This document shows, piece after piece, positions 22,897 through 32,649 of a stretch of DNA of 64,000 nucleotides. A model generated the notes under the pieces. That model did no database searches, was not told the origin of the DNA, and worked only from the letters and a program-made list of their open reading frames with translations. A program made the position numbers and the translations under genes. Positions within the stretch are counted from its first letter, which is position 1; every line of letters begins with the position of its first letter. This stretch comes from Cryptomeria japonica (taxonomy: Eukaryota; Streptophyta; Pinopsida; Cupressales; Cupressaceae): the NCBI RefSeq assembly GCF_030272615.1, contig NC_081409.1, forward strand, positions 208,735,190-208,799,189, read 5' to 3'.

Positions 22897-24187
22897 TGTA
22901 GCATCATAAATTATATCCCTATACAATATTGTCCTCGCCTAACACTCACCTTGGCATTTTAGCCTCTGATGCTCAATGCCTACTTTAATGTTGCTCATAC
23001 CCTCTTGAAATCTGCATTTTCAATTCATGATCTAGCCTCTATCCAATTTTGAGTCTTGATTGACAAGACCAGAACATCCTGGGTGCCTTAGTCCTCTCAA
23101 TCAGGACCCAAAATGGAACCTCATAATGGTCAATTGATGTGGGTGAGAAATTTGGCTCCGTGTCAACCTATTCCAAAAATTCAAACATTTAATGCATGGT
23201 TAGGCATAAAAGGAAGCCTACATCCCTCATTTGGTAACTAGGAAATCATAACTGGGCTTTGAATTGCATTCTAGCAAAATCAATTCAAGTCTATATGAGC
23301 AAGCATTCAAGTATTCATCAAGCATTGAAGGAGAAGGTCAAGTCAAGCTCAAGCATTCATGTTCAAGCATCCATGATCAACCTTCTATGAAGATATTGAA
23401 CACGACATCTTAAACATTTGCATGAGGATTCAAGAAAAACTTCATCAAGGTATCAAGTTCAAGTATTTTTAGATCAAATCTAGCCCTTCCCTCAAAAGGA
23501 ATTCATTATACTTCAATTCAATTCCACTTCAATAATAATTTGAATTTCAAGGTTAATTCCTAAAATAGGGTTTGACCTAAGGCAAACCCCCATCAACCAA
23601 ATCTATTTCGTTCTTTTTGTGTGCAAGGAATTATCTTAAGAGCTACAAGCGATGAATCCAACAAAGTAGACAATGACAATTAGACTTGGCTTTTGAAGGT
23701 GTGAAAAGCAGAGGACTAGGACAACTGTATCCCCTTAGTCTTGAGAATTTCTGATGACCTTTTGATAGTGAACTTTTTGCATCATCTTGATCTAAAAAAC
23801 ATCAAGTTTGTCTTCCCTGATATTTAGAGGACCAGGGTGACCTACTCCCCCAGTGTCGATAATTTTGCCCGAACTTTCTATGACCGGTTCTAATCTACTT
23901 TTCATTCTAAAATCTAGATCTGTAGCTTTGCATGATATCTGAAACATTTTATTACTGTTATTTTATGTCAATTTCTCATTATTTGTCCTAGATCTAGCAT
24001 TGAAATTCAACCCTAATTTAAATTTAGTTTTCAACTCAAACAAGGAGGATTACTTTGATTTGTATTCATCCCTTTTAGGGTTGGATCAATTAAATTCATT
24101 TCTCTTCCCTTAATGTAAGGTGGTCCTAAGCAAAATTTGTGGCTTTATCAATTAATGTGTTGAAGTCGTAATTTTTAACACATTACA
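22897..24187 (+). repeat. E4 5' LTR
   Basis: Starts TGTAGCATCATAAATTATA and ends ACACATTACA, followed by TTTTGGTGAACCC. Related to the E6 LTR on the - strand (54793-55976), which starts TGTAGCATCCTAAATTGTA and ends ATTACA. Both share internal words such as AAGGTTAATTCCTAAA. Confidence 0.75.
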
Positions 24188-24208
24188 TTTTGGTGAACCC
24201 ATCATGGC
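24188..24208 (+). other. E4 primer-site-like sequence
   Basis: TTTTGGTGAACCCATCATGG lies directly after the LTR end. Position fits a primer-binding site; tRNA not assigned. Confidence 0.5.
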
Positions 24209-24553
24209 TTATTCTCATTTCTGATTGTTTATGTTCAAATTTAATTTTTAGGTATTGAAACAATTTACCTTTTATTCATTGCACTTAAATCACATCAATT
24301 TAAAGGTTAAATTGACGAAAACCTAGATATTGTGTTAAAATTAATTCATGGGTTACATAATTTTCAAATTACATGCTTAGATCTAGTTTTTATTACATAT
24401 CATTTTTATATTTAGAAGCGTCTTGCGTTCAAATTCATAATTCAAATTTCTTAATTCATTGGTTAGTTAATTATTTTACAAAAACATTGCATTGTTTAAT
24501 CATACATATAGCTTGCATTATCAAAAGAAAATTGATTTCAAATATTTCCTTCT

Positions 24554-25464
24554 TTGTGCATGAGTTTTGTTACCCTTATTCCTACATCCAATATTCCAAT
24601 TGGAAGAAGTTATAGACTTAGGACTTTCCAAAGTTTAAAGACCAAGGATATGGAGCCCGAGTTAAATATCCTATTCCATGTGAATATTGTTACTTCCTCT
24701 AATCCAACACATGACATATCTAACATCATGCAGACGCATTCACCTCACACTTCTAATGATGAAGATGATGAATTACTAAGTAGGGTTACTAGTGCTCAAT
24801 TGGGGAAGCTTGAACAATGGATGTGCCAAGAACACCCGAATAGTGAGGCAATCTCCTTGATGTTAGAGTTGAATATAATGGTTCAAAGTGATAAGTTAGG
24901 TGTGGAAGTGTTATGTGGCATTTCTCATATTGTTGATACCAATATTATGCCTATCAAAAGTTGTTTCGAAGCTCTTGGTTTCTCATCTTACTAATCAAGT
25001 TGAGCATTCCATTCCTATGACTACATCCTTTCTTAGTGTGCCTACATATACATCTTACATCAAGACCACGTCTACAAAAAATATTAATCCTACACATGTT
25101 ATTCATGGGGGAAATCCTATTAATTCATACTCTTATATACCTCCTCCCGTAAGTCTTCCATTTCTTTTCCAATCATATCCTATACCAACATATCAAAATG
25201 TTCTCCCTCGTTATTCTCAACCTCCATCTACCTATAAAAACATTACTCCCCCATCCAAATCGAATATGTCCAACTCAAATCTATCTAGCGAAGCCACTAT
25301 AAATAATCTAGCTCTAAGTATTTCATCCTTACAACAACAATTGGCTTTGTTAACCCACTCCAAGTTTAGTTTTCCCACTTGTGATGTAACAAGCACAATA
25401 TCCAATGAGATTGTCCGTGCGGTTGCTCCTAAGAATGTGGAAATGCCTCTGTATATGGTGAAAA
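24554..25464 (+). pseudogene. gag: E4 gag, N-terminal piece
   Basis: Two overlapping frames, 24554-24994 and 24900-25526, joined by a frameshift near 24970. The first is acidic. The second has a Ser/Pro/Tyr-rich stretch, a predicted helix rich in Leu and Gln (SLQQQLALL), then VAPKNVEMPLYMVKMD. That last motif is the usual lead-in to the gag core in plant gypsy elements. The homology stops at about 25465, where the E2 LTR begins. The next gag residues are found at 36177, so this frame was cut by insertion, not by a true stop. Confidence 0.75.
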
Positions 25465-26215
25465 TGGATAACAATAATAACAAGATTGAAAGGCTAAATG
25501 AATTCAACCACCAAACCCTAGCCTAGCAACAACAAAGATCCACCATAACATATGAAGATTACCTAAGACAATGCAAATCAAATGAAATCACAAAGATTAT
25601 ACCATCACATGTCCAATAGGGTTTTGATCTCCATTCTTCCTATCTCCATTGATCTTGCTTGATATATTTGCTCTCAGATTTTATGTGCACAAGAGCTCAA
25701 CAAAGAATGAAATGTGGTTGCAAGTAGGATCATAGTGTAGTCAATTGCATGAAAGATGATTAGGGGTCTGATAATGAACAAAGCATCTCTTTAAATAGAA
25801 GACACAATATGAAATGGAGGGATAAGATTTAGAGGTGTAAAAAGGAGGTCGGCTATGATTAGAGGGTAGGTAAAAGAAATAATAAAATAATGAAAGGGGT
25901 AGGTAGTGTAGGAATTAAGAGATGAATGACATGTGTCATAGTTGGAAAAGGATAATGAATTAATTAAATAAATAAAGATTTATTTAATTAATAGAAGAAA
26001 TGAGATAATTAAATAAATAAAATATTTATTTAATTTAGGAAAAGGATAATTTAAATAAATAAATGTATTTATTTAAATGAGAAATAAGGCTAGAAGAGGA
26101 TAAATGAATTAATTAAATAAATAAAGATTTATTTAATTAATAGAAGAATTAGGCTTAGGTAATTAAATAAATAAAATATTTATTTAATTAGACATGACAA
26201 TTTTGGGTGTCTACA
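25465..26215 (-). repeat. E2 3' LTR
   Basis: On the - strand it starts TGTAGACACCCAAAATTGTC at 26215, directly after the polypurine tract. The first eleven bases match the E1 LTR. Its U3 holds five AT-rich inverted repeats (25960-26190). The downstream end is set only by the loss of E4 gag homology. Confidence 0.75.
25960..26190. repeat. Five AT-rich inverted repeats in E2 U3
   Basis: Units near 25960-25991, 26007-26037, 26049-26077, 26108-26141 and 26160-26190. Each has a TAATTAAATAAATA arm and its complement TATTTATTTAATTA (or close variants) around a few central bases. Separated by 15-30 purine-rich bases. Confidence 0.85.
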
Positions 26216-26229
26216 TTTTGCCCCTCTTT
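26216..26229 (-). other. E2 polypurine tract
   Basis: AAAGAGGGGCAAAA on the - strand, adjoining the LTR start; identical to E1. Confidence 0.9.
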
Positions 26230-26303
26230 GAGACAATGCGGCTTGTCGCATTGTTTCAAAGAAGATAAGATGAACTGATACAGAGTTGCCCTAGGATGGG
26301 AAT

Positions 26304-26316
26304 GATATGCCCCCTC
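26304..26316 (-). other. Conserved G-rich motif near E2 polypurine tract
   Basis: On the - strand this reads GAGGGGGCATATC, matching 18993-19005 in E1. Confidence 0.5.
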
Positions 26317-26460
26317 AAGAGATTGGATGAAAATGTCTGAAAAGATCGCAGACAATCTCTCGATAAGAAAGATGGGATAGAATGGACTGATCGGATAAAG
26401 TGATAGAGTCACGGGATAAAGAAGACTGACTCGAGAAACGAGGGCGAGGGCTAGGGTAGG

Positions 26461-26470
26461 CTATAAGATA
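26461..26470 (+). promoter_or_regulatory. TATA-like box of the E2 PMD gene
   Basis: CTATAAGATA, 99 bp upstream of the ATG at 26560 and about 245 bp inside the LTR. Same relative place as the TATA box of the E1 antisense gene. The core resembles the CTATAAGATG of the E1 LTR promoter. Confidence 0.55.
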
Positions 26471-26735
26471 GACCACGGGCAAAAGACATCCTCATTGTCA
26501 TCCACACATCCACGAGAGCAGAGTGCAGAGCGAGAAAAGAGCAGTAGCAGTCAGCAGCGATGACTTTCGTTCATAGATTCGACCACGTTCGTCGATTTCA
26601 GAGGCTAGCAGAGGCAGGAGAGCCGGTAAGTACCACCAAACCTCCTCGTACTTTGATGCATTTAATTTTGTCATTAATGCATGCTAGTTAGAGCAATAAA
26701 TGTGCTTAGAATAGGGTCTCAAAAATGTCAAAACT

Positions 26736-26950
26736 CATCTAGGCGCGTCTGTGTCCGCCAGGCGCGCCTGTGTAGGTGCCAGGCGCGTCTGTGTCTGGAA
26801 CCGCGTCTGCATCAAATGCGGGCGTGTGTGTGTCATGCAGGGGCATCTGTGTCACCTAGGTGCGTATATGTACAACATAGGCACATTTGTGTCATACAGG
26901 CCCGTCTATGTTGTACAGGCGCGTCTGTGCAGTCTGTAAGCGTGTTTGTG
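26736..26950 (+). repeat. GGCGCGTCTGTGT repeats in E2 intron
   Basis: About nine copies of GGCGCGTCTGTGTC or variants at 20-26 base intervals. Same core as the E1 leader repeats (TAGCGCGTTTGTC). Confidence 0.8.
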
Positions 26951-27080
26951 TCAAAAAAATGCAAGTATTGTCTTCTAGGTCAAATCGACAGTTCTGTGAT
27001 GAACATACGCTGTCGATTGGATAAGCTGCTGAGAGGATACACTCAAGCAGGTCCTCTAGGGAAGACTAGGATAGATCAAG

Positions 27081-27354
27081 GCACTTTGTGATGAATAGGG
27101 AGTACCAAGATAGAGTACTTTGTGATGAACAGGGAGTACCCAAAGTATGAGCAGCACTTTGTGATAAATAGGGAGTGCAAATGTGAGCAGCACTTTGTGA
27201 TGAACAGGGAGTGCCAAACACGTAGTACTTTGTGATGAACAGGGAGTACCACTAGGATAAAAGTAACACTTTGTGATGAACAGTGAGTGTCACTAGGATA
27301 GATAGCAATGTGCATTTAGATAAAAAATAGCATGCTGTGATGAACAGTGAATGC
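27081..27354 (+). repeat. Seven 25-base hairpin units in E2 intron
   Basis: Units at 27081, 27115, 27154, 27190, 27225, 27266 and 27330, each 25 bases long. All share a TTGTGATGAACAGGG-type loop and complementary five-base ends. Ends are GTACT/AGTAC in units 2 and 5, GCACT/AGTGC in 3 and 4, ACACT/AGTGT in 6. Unit 1 has one mismatch (GCACT/AGTAC). Unit 7 pairs GCAT/ATGC. Confidence 0.85.
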
Positions 27355-29223
27355 CACTATGACTGACATGATTGATTTGCTTGACTGCAGGAGTATTTGC
27401 CTATGCTGGAGTCACGGGAGAGATTCCCATCAACGCAGAGATTGCGACCTGAGTTGTCATTTGAGGATAGAGCTGCCATTGAGGAGATGGGTTTGAGACA
27501 TGTACTGTATGTGCCTGAGTTTCGGGCGAACATGGGTTTGCTGACTGCGCTGGCTGAGAGATGGCACTCTGAGACGTGCACGTTTCATCTGCCGATGGGT
27601 GAGATGACAGTCACCCTGGAGGATGTCTACAGGATATTGCGGGTACCGATCGATGGAGATTTGATCCCATACGATCGAGACGGTGATAGAGAGGCCTTGA
27701 GACGGGTGTTTCAGGACCCTAGACTGGAGATGAGGGTAGGACATGTGGCATGGGACACCATGATAGCCATAGGACTAGCGCTGCCGGCAGTGATAGGAGG
27801 AGCTATCAGTGGGTTCCTATGTCCGGATAGGGCAACACGGGGTTTGGCTGTGGGCTGGGGAGGAGCACTGGAGACACTGGTGACGCAGCACACCAGATAC
27901 GCCTGGGGACCGTGTGTGCTGGCCCATTTGTATTATGAGCTTCATCAGTTTGTTTATCATGGATCAGTGAGATTGGGCTGTGGAGTGACACTGCTGCAGG
28001 TATGGGCCTAAGAGTATCTGCCGGTTACTTGACCAATACACTTTAGGGGCATAGGTCATGGATGCAGCTTTGTACATTTGTATGATATGATCACATCACA
28101 ACCGCAGATTGGCAGGTTAGAGCATTGGCAGCGAGTATTGGACGATATCGATGTGGTTATATGGAGACCATATCTGGGCTGCGAGGAGTGGGAGGATGAT
28201 GCAGTGGAGCTTCCGTACACCTTTCATAGCAGGTACCTGATTGGGTGGACGCCCTATGTGTTAGAGAGACAGGTGGTAGACAGGGTGTGTAGGCAGTTTG
28301 GCCGGATTCAGAGGATGCCCCGGGGCTCAGGCATGTATGCCCACATAGTTAGAGATCAGGCACAGTTTGGGCCGTTGCTGTTGTATGATCAGGCACTCAC
28401 ACAGCTAGCAGAGATGGTGCCCCTACCCTGGGACATGTGGCCAGAGGTCGACGATTCCAGCATGGATGCTGAGTATACAACTTATTGGGTAGAGCATTTA
28501 TTCCCACGGTTGACAGATCCAGGAGAGGCATTGGAGGGAGATGGGGGAAGAGATGATGAGGAGGGTGGAGGTGATGGGGGCAGAGGGCGACAGAGGAGGA
28601 GGGGAGTAGTTGGAGAGAGGCGGGTTGCACCTCGGAGGGAGAAAGGAGAGGAGAGGTAGGCTCGGGTGGTGAGGGGTCGCGGTGGATAGCCTTTACAAGT
28701 GCCAGCAGCACAGGGTCCCACACAGGTACATATACAGGGATAGGTACAAGGATAGGTGCCAGTACAGGCACAGGAGCAGGGACAGAGATAGGTACCCATA
28801 CAGGCACCAGTACAAGTACAGGTACAGGCACAGGGGCAGGCACCCGCAGAGGCAGAGCCACAGGCAGAGGCAGAGGGGGCTGACCTAGTGGAGGATGAGC
28901 TACTAGATCTGAGGGAGATCTGTCAGGGCCAGGCAGATGAGATCCAGGAGCTGGAGAGGGAGAGGGATCGGCTCAGGACGAGGCTCAGAGATACTGAGCG
29001 GGAGCGGGATCAGGCTATCCAGCGCTATACAGAGGCTGAGACAGCACTGAGGGCAGGGAGACAGGCAGCTGAGGATGCAGGGGCAGGATACGCTTATGTC
29101 TTGCGGGCAGGAGAGGAGATAGCCTACTGGAGGGACCTCTACTATGGTGTAGTACCAGCAGATCAGCAGGCAAGGAGCTTCCATAGATTTTCGCGTATAG
29201 TGACAGCTACGGGAGGGAGTTAG

Positions 29224-29481
29224 AGGAGACAGGCATCGAGTGGTGGGGTTATGGGCCTTCCACCACCACCAGATAGAGGGGACAGGCAGGATGATCTTGG
29301 GATGGGTCCCTCAGGGGTTTAGATTCTACCGAGGCCAGGCGGCTCTGAGGGAGAGAGTTCATCATAGCCGTAGAGGGCTCCCTTTGTATCAGTTTTGTAC
29401 CTTTTTTGTATGATGATGTAGACACCTGCGGGTGATTTTGTAGCCATATGATTTTGACATCATTGTATCATGACACTTATG

Positions 29482-29540
<59 letters not shown>

Positions 29541-30102
29541 GAGATGATTCATCTTTACGGCAGCTATATGCATGTGTACCTATGTGATGTATGTTTCTAT
29601 ATGATGCTTATAATATGGATGCAAATATGTATATGATGCAATGCAATATTTTTTTTTGTTCTTTTATGTTTTATATGTGTATGCATGATGCAAATGTGAA
29701 TGTATGTAATGCAAATGAATATGATAATGCAAATGTAAATTGTGCTAACAAGCCATGATGGGAATGGGTAAGTTTATTATGAACGAATAGGTTGTGAGTG
29801 TGTGCAAAGTGAAAGGATGAAAGTGGATTTTGAAGGAGGGAGGAGCAATGTCTCTACGCATGGCACTGGTGACCCAGTTTTCACCATGGTACTTGCCCAG
29901 GGCGCCATCGAAGTGGTTTTCACCATTGGAAGAAATTATTTCTCTTTACTTTTTTTGATTTTTTGATTTTTTTTTTGTGTCACAAGGCGCCTGTTTTCCA
30001 AGTTTTCACCAAGTAATGATTTTTTTTGTTTTTATAATTTTTTTTTGTATTTTTGAATTTTTTGATTTTTTTTGTATTTTTGAATTAGGATATTTCGAAG
30101 AG
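29224..30102. other. E2 region between the PMD gene and integrase
   Basis: No gene. In pol orientation this is the 3' untranslated part just after integrase. It holds an (AT)n microsatellite (29484-29540) and A-rich tracts on the - strand near 29945-30085. The GGTGAAAAC...GGCGCC motif shared with E1 lies at 29868-29933 and 29978-30011, read on -. Confidence 0.7.
29484..29540. repeat. (AT)n microsatellite
   Basis: About 28 AT dinucleotides with one interruption (ATGTAT) near the right end. Confidence 0.95.
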
Positions 30103-30795
30103 CTATGTGTAGAACCTGCGAAGGTGCATGCTATTGATAGGATCCTCCAAAGGTTCACCTTCTGTAGTTGAGAGCTGATATGCCCCGGATCCATATACTG
30201 CTGTAATGATGTAAGGACCAAGCCAATTTGGTTCGAACTTGCCCTTTTTCTCTCTGTCTTGCTGATTCTTGGGGTTTTCTCTGAGGACCAAATCACCTAC
30301 CTCAAATGTGCGAGGCCTGACCTTGTGATTGTAGCTGTGACTCATTCGTTGTTGGTAAGCCTTGAGATGATTAAAAGCAGTTTGTCTCCGTTCATCCAAT
30401 AGTTCAAGTTCTTGTAAGCGAGAGACCCTATAATCTTCATCACCGATGATATTTTGCAATGAGACCCGTAAAGAGGGTAACTTGACCTCAATAGGCAAGA
30501 TGGCTTCATTGCCGTAGACAAGTGAATAAGGTGTAGCTCTTGTAGGTGTGTGAACACTTGTGCGATAGGCCCAAAGTGCAGGATTAAGTTGGATATGCCA
30601 ATTACGGCCAGCGTCGTGGACTGTCTTCTTGAGGATTTTAAGGATTGTTTTATTAGACGCCTCAGCTTGGCCATTACCTTGGGGGTAATATGGTGTGGAG
30701 AAACGATGGGAAATATGGAAACGGTCACATAGTTCACGAACATCCTGATTTTTGAAGGGACGCCCGTTATCAGTAATAATGGAAACAGGAATACC
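30103..30795 (-). pseudogene. IN: E2 integrase, C-terminal part
   Basis: In the frame of the upstream pol, separated by a stop at about 30797 (CR then TAA then GIP, an expected Tyr). It contains the second catalytic Asp (IITDNGRPFKNQDV), the catalytic Glu (GNGQAEASNK) and the C-terminal KFEPNWLGPYIITAVYG. Ends with a TGA/TAG after the conserved MHLRRFYT. Apart from the stop, the catalytic core is complete. Confidence 0.88.
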
Positions 30796-32010
30796 TTATC
30801 GACAAATGATATAGTTAAGGATGAATGTAGCAATCTGTTTTCCAGTGACTTGTGTGAGAGGCATGGCTTCAATCCACTTGGTGAAATACTCTGTGGCAGT
30901 GATAATGAATTTATGACCATTGGAAGAAGGAGGGTGAATCTTGCCTATGAGATCGAGTCCCCACTGACAAAAGGGCCAAGGAGATGCAAGTGGTTGTAGT
31001 TCTTGTGCTGGCGCATGTATGAGGTCTCCATGAATTTGACATTGCTTACATTTCTTGATAAACTGATATGAGTCTTTTTCCATATTGGGCCAGTAATATC
31101 CAGTCCTAATGAGTTTCTTGGCCAAGGTAGGACCACTAGCATGTGGACCACATATCCCTTCATGCACTTCACGTAACACAATCTGAGCTTCATCGCTTTC
31201 TAAAAATCTAAGAAGAGTGCCATCTAGACCTTGCTGGTATAGGATATCAGCTAAAATGACATATCGAGAGGATTGGCGAATGAAAGTGTGACGTTGGTTA
31301 TTTGATAAATTAGGAGGAAGGATATTATCGCGAAGGTATGTGAAGATGGAACCATATAACTGGGACTCGGGACCAACAACACATATCGTTTCAGTAGGAA
31401 TGATCTCATATGAAGGAACCAAAAGGTTATCCACCAAGAATTCATAGCAGGTCTCATTTGGAGGTAGATCGATCAATGAAGCAATTGTAGCCATGGCATC
31501 TGTGGCGCGGTTCTGCTCTCTTGGTATCTGCTCAAAATCTATCTTTGTGAAGTGTTGTTTCAGATCATCCACCATTTGTTTGTAAGGCATTAATTTTTCA
31601 TCTTTTGTTTGGTAATCATCAGTTGCTTGACGGATGACAAGTTGAGAATCCCCAAAAACACGAAGTGCTTGGATCTTCCACTGAACTGCAATCCGTAATC
31701 CAGTTGTTAATGCCTCATATTCCACTATATTGTTAGTGCAAGGAAATGATAAGTGGTATGATTTTGGTATAGAATCCCCTTGAGGAGTTACAAAGAGGAT
31801 ACCAGCTCCTGCCCCATGCTGTGTGTATGAGCTGTCAAAGTACAGTTGCCATGGCTTTGCATGTGATATTGTTAAAATGGATTCATCTGAAAATTCTGAA
31901 TTTAGAGGAACATCATCAATGATGGGGGCATCTGCTAATTGATCTGCGATGGCTTGTCCTTTTATTGCTTTTCTGTCCACATACTCGATGTCAAATTCAC
32001 TCAGGATCAT
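30796..32010 (-). pseudogene. aRH-IN: E2 second RNase H and integrase N-terminal part
   Basis: 404-codon open segment. It begins MILSEFDIEYVDRKAIKGQA at the end of the first RNase H. The archaeal-type RNase H follows: WQLYFDSSYTQHGAG, VEYEALTTGL, VFGDSQLVIRQ and ATDAMATIASL. Then come an integrase zinc region (CKQCQIHG) and the first part of the catalytic core (WGLDLIGK). The acidic residues of the second RNase H are kept. The FDGS of E1 is FDSS here. This order is diagnostic for Tat/Ogre-type elements. Confidence 0.88.
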
Positions 32011-32012
32011 TA

Positions 32013-32649
32013 CCTATTTGGCCAGTCGCCCAGTAAGTGTTGCTTTATTGAGAAGGTATTTTAATGGATCAATTCTTGCAACCAACTTAGTCTTATGAGT
32101 GAGCATATAATGTTATAATTTCTGTGAAGCAAAGACCACGGTGAGACATGCATGCTCGATTGGTGTGTAGTTTAGCTCGTATCCCACCAATGTGCGACTA
32201 ATATAGTATACAACCTTTTCCTTGCCCCCAGCAATTTGTTGTGCTAAGAGTGCCCCCAGTGCTGTTGGAGTAGCTGAGATGTATAGTAACAGTGGCTGAT
32301 CTGGAACTGGTGGCATCAAAACTGGCAGATTCAAAAGATAATCTTTGAGCGTCTGAAAAACCTGTTGACAGTTATCATCCCATTTGAATTTGATGTTTTT
32401 ATGTAGCAAGTGCTGAAAAGGATTACACTTATCTGTAAGTTGCGCTATGAATCTTCGTATAGACTGGAGTCTCCCCTGTAAGGATCAAAGTTGACTGATA
32501 TTTCTGGGTGGTGGCATTTCCAAGATGGCCTTGACTTTTGCTGGATCAGCTTCGATTCCTCTTTTGGACACAATAAATCCTAGGAGCTTCCCAGAGGTTA
32601 CTCCAAAGACACATTTCTTGGGGTTTAATCTTACTTTGTATTTTTCAAA
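32013..32649 (-). pseudogene. RT-RH: E2 RT thumb and first RNase H
   Basis: Same frame as the segments on both sides. Contains the RT connection (LNPKKCVFGVTSGKLLGFI, then ADPAKVKAILEMPPP) and RNase H (PLLLYISATPTALGALLAQQ, VVYYISRTL, ACLTVVFASQKL). Interrupted by a TGA near 32485, a TAA near 32113 and a TAG near 32012. The last is TAG where the family has Trp. Confidence 0.85.

Larger units (their letters stand above)
26626..27390 (+). other. Intron of the E2 PMD gene
   Basis: 765 bp, GTAAGT donor, TTGCTTGACTGCAG acceptor, phase 0. It joins AGEP to EYLPMLESRERF. Contains two tandem arrays (26736-26950 and 27081-27354). No transcript evidence is available; support is the conserved position and phase in E1. 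Confidence 0.7.
26560..29223 (+). pseudogene. E2 plant-mobile-domain (PMD) gene, antisense to pol, two exons
   Basis: Exon 1 is 26560-26625 (22 codons, starting MTFVHRFDHVRRF) with donor CCG|GTAAGT. Exon 2 starts at 27391 after acceptor GACTGCAG and stays in one frame to a TAG at 29221. Its first part (27391-28659) is a PMD: RANMGLLTALAERWH, TFHLPMGEMTVTLEDVYRIL, HTRYAWGPCVLAHLYYELHQ, YLIGWTPYVLERQVV and TTYWVEHLFPRL. An acidic Gly-rich linker, a Gln/Pro/Val repeat region (28690-28880) and a predicted coiled coil (28900-29060, heptads of Glu, Arg and Leu) follow. Intended length is about 630 residues. Stops at 28009 (TAA), about 28030 (TGA), 28657 (TAG) and several TAG codons in the Gln repeat break it. 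Homologous to the E1 antisense gene; function unknown. Confidence 0.87.

Noticed and set aside
26681-27091. 136-codon + frame rich in Arg, Cys and Val
   Set aside because: Falls in the intron over the GCGCGT tandem repeats; low complexity without homology.
28397-28861. 154-codon - strand frame rich in Pro and Val
   Set aside because: Shadow of the PMD C-terminal repeat region.
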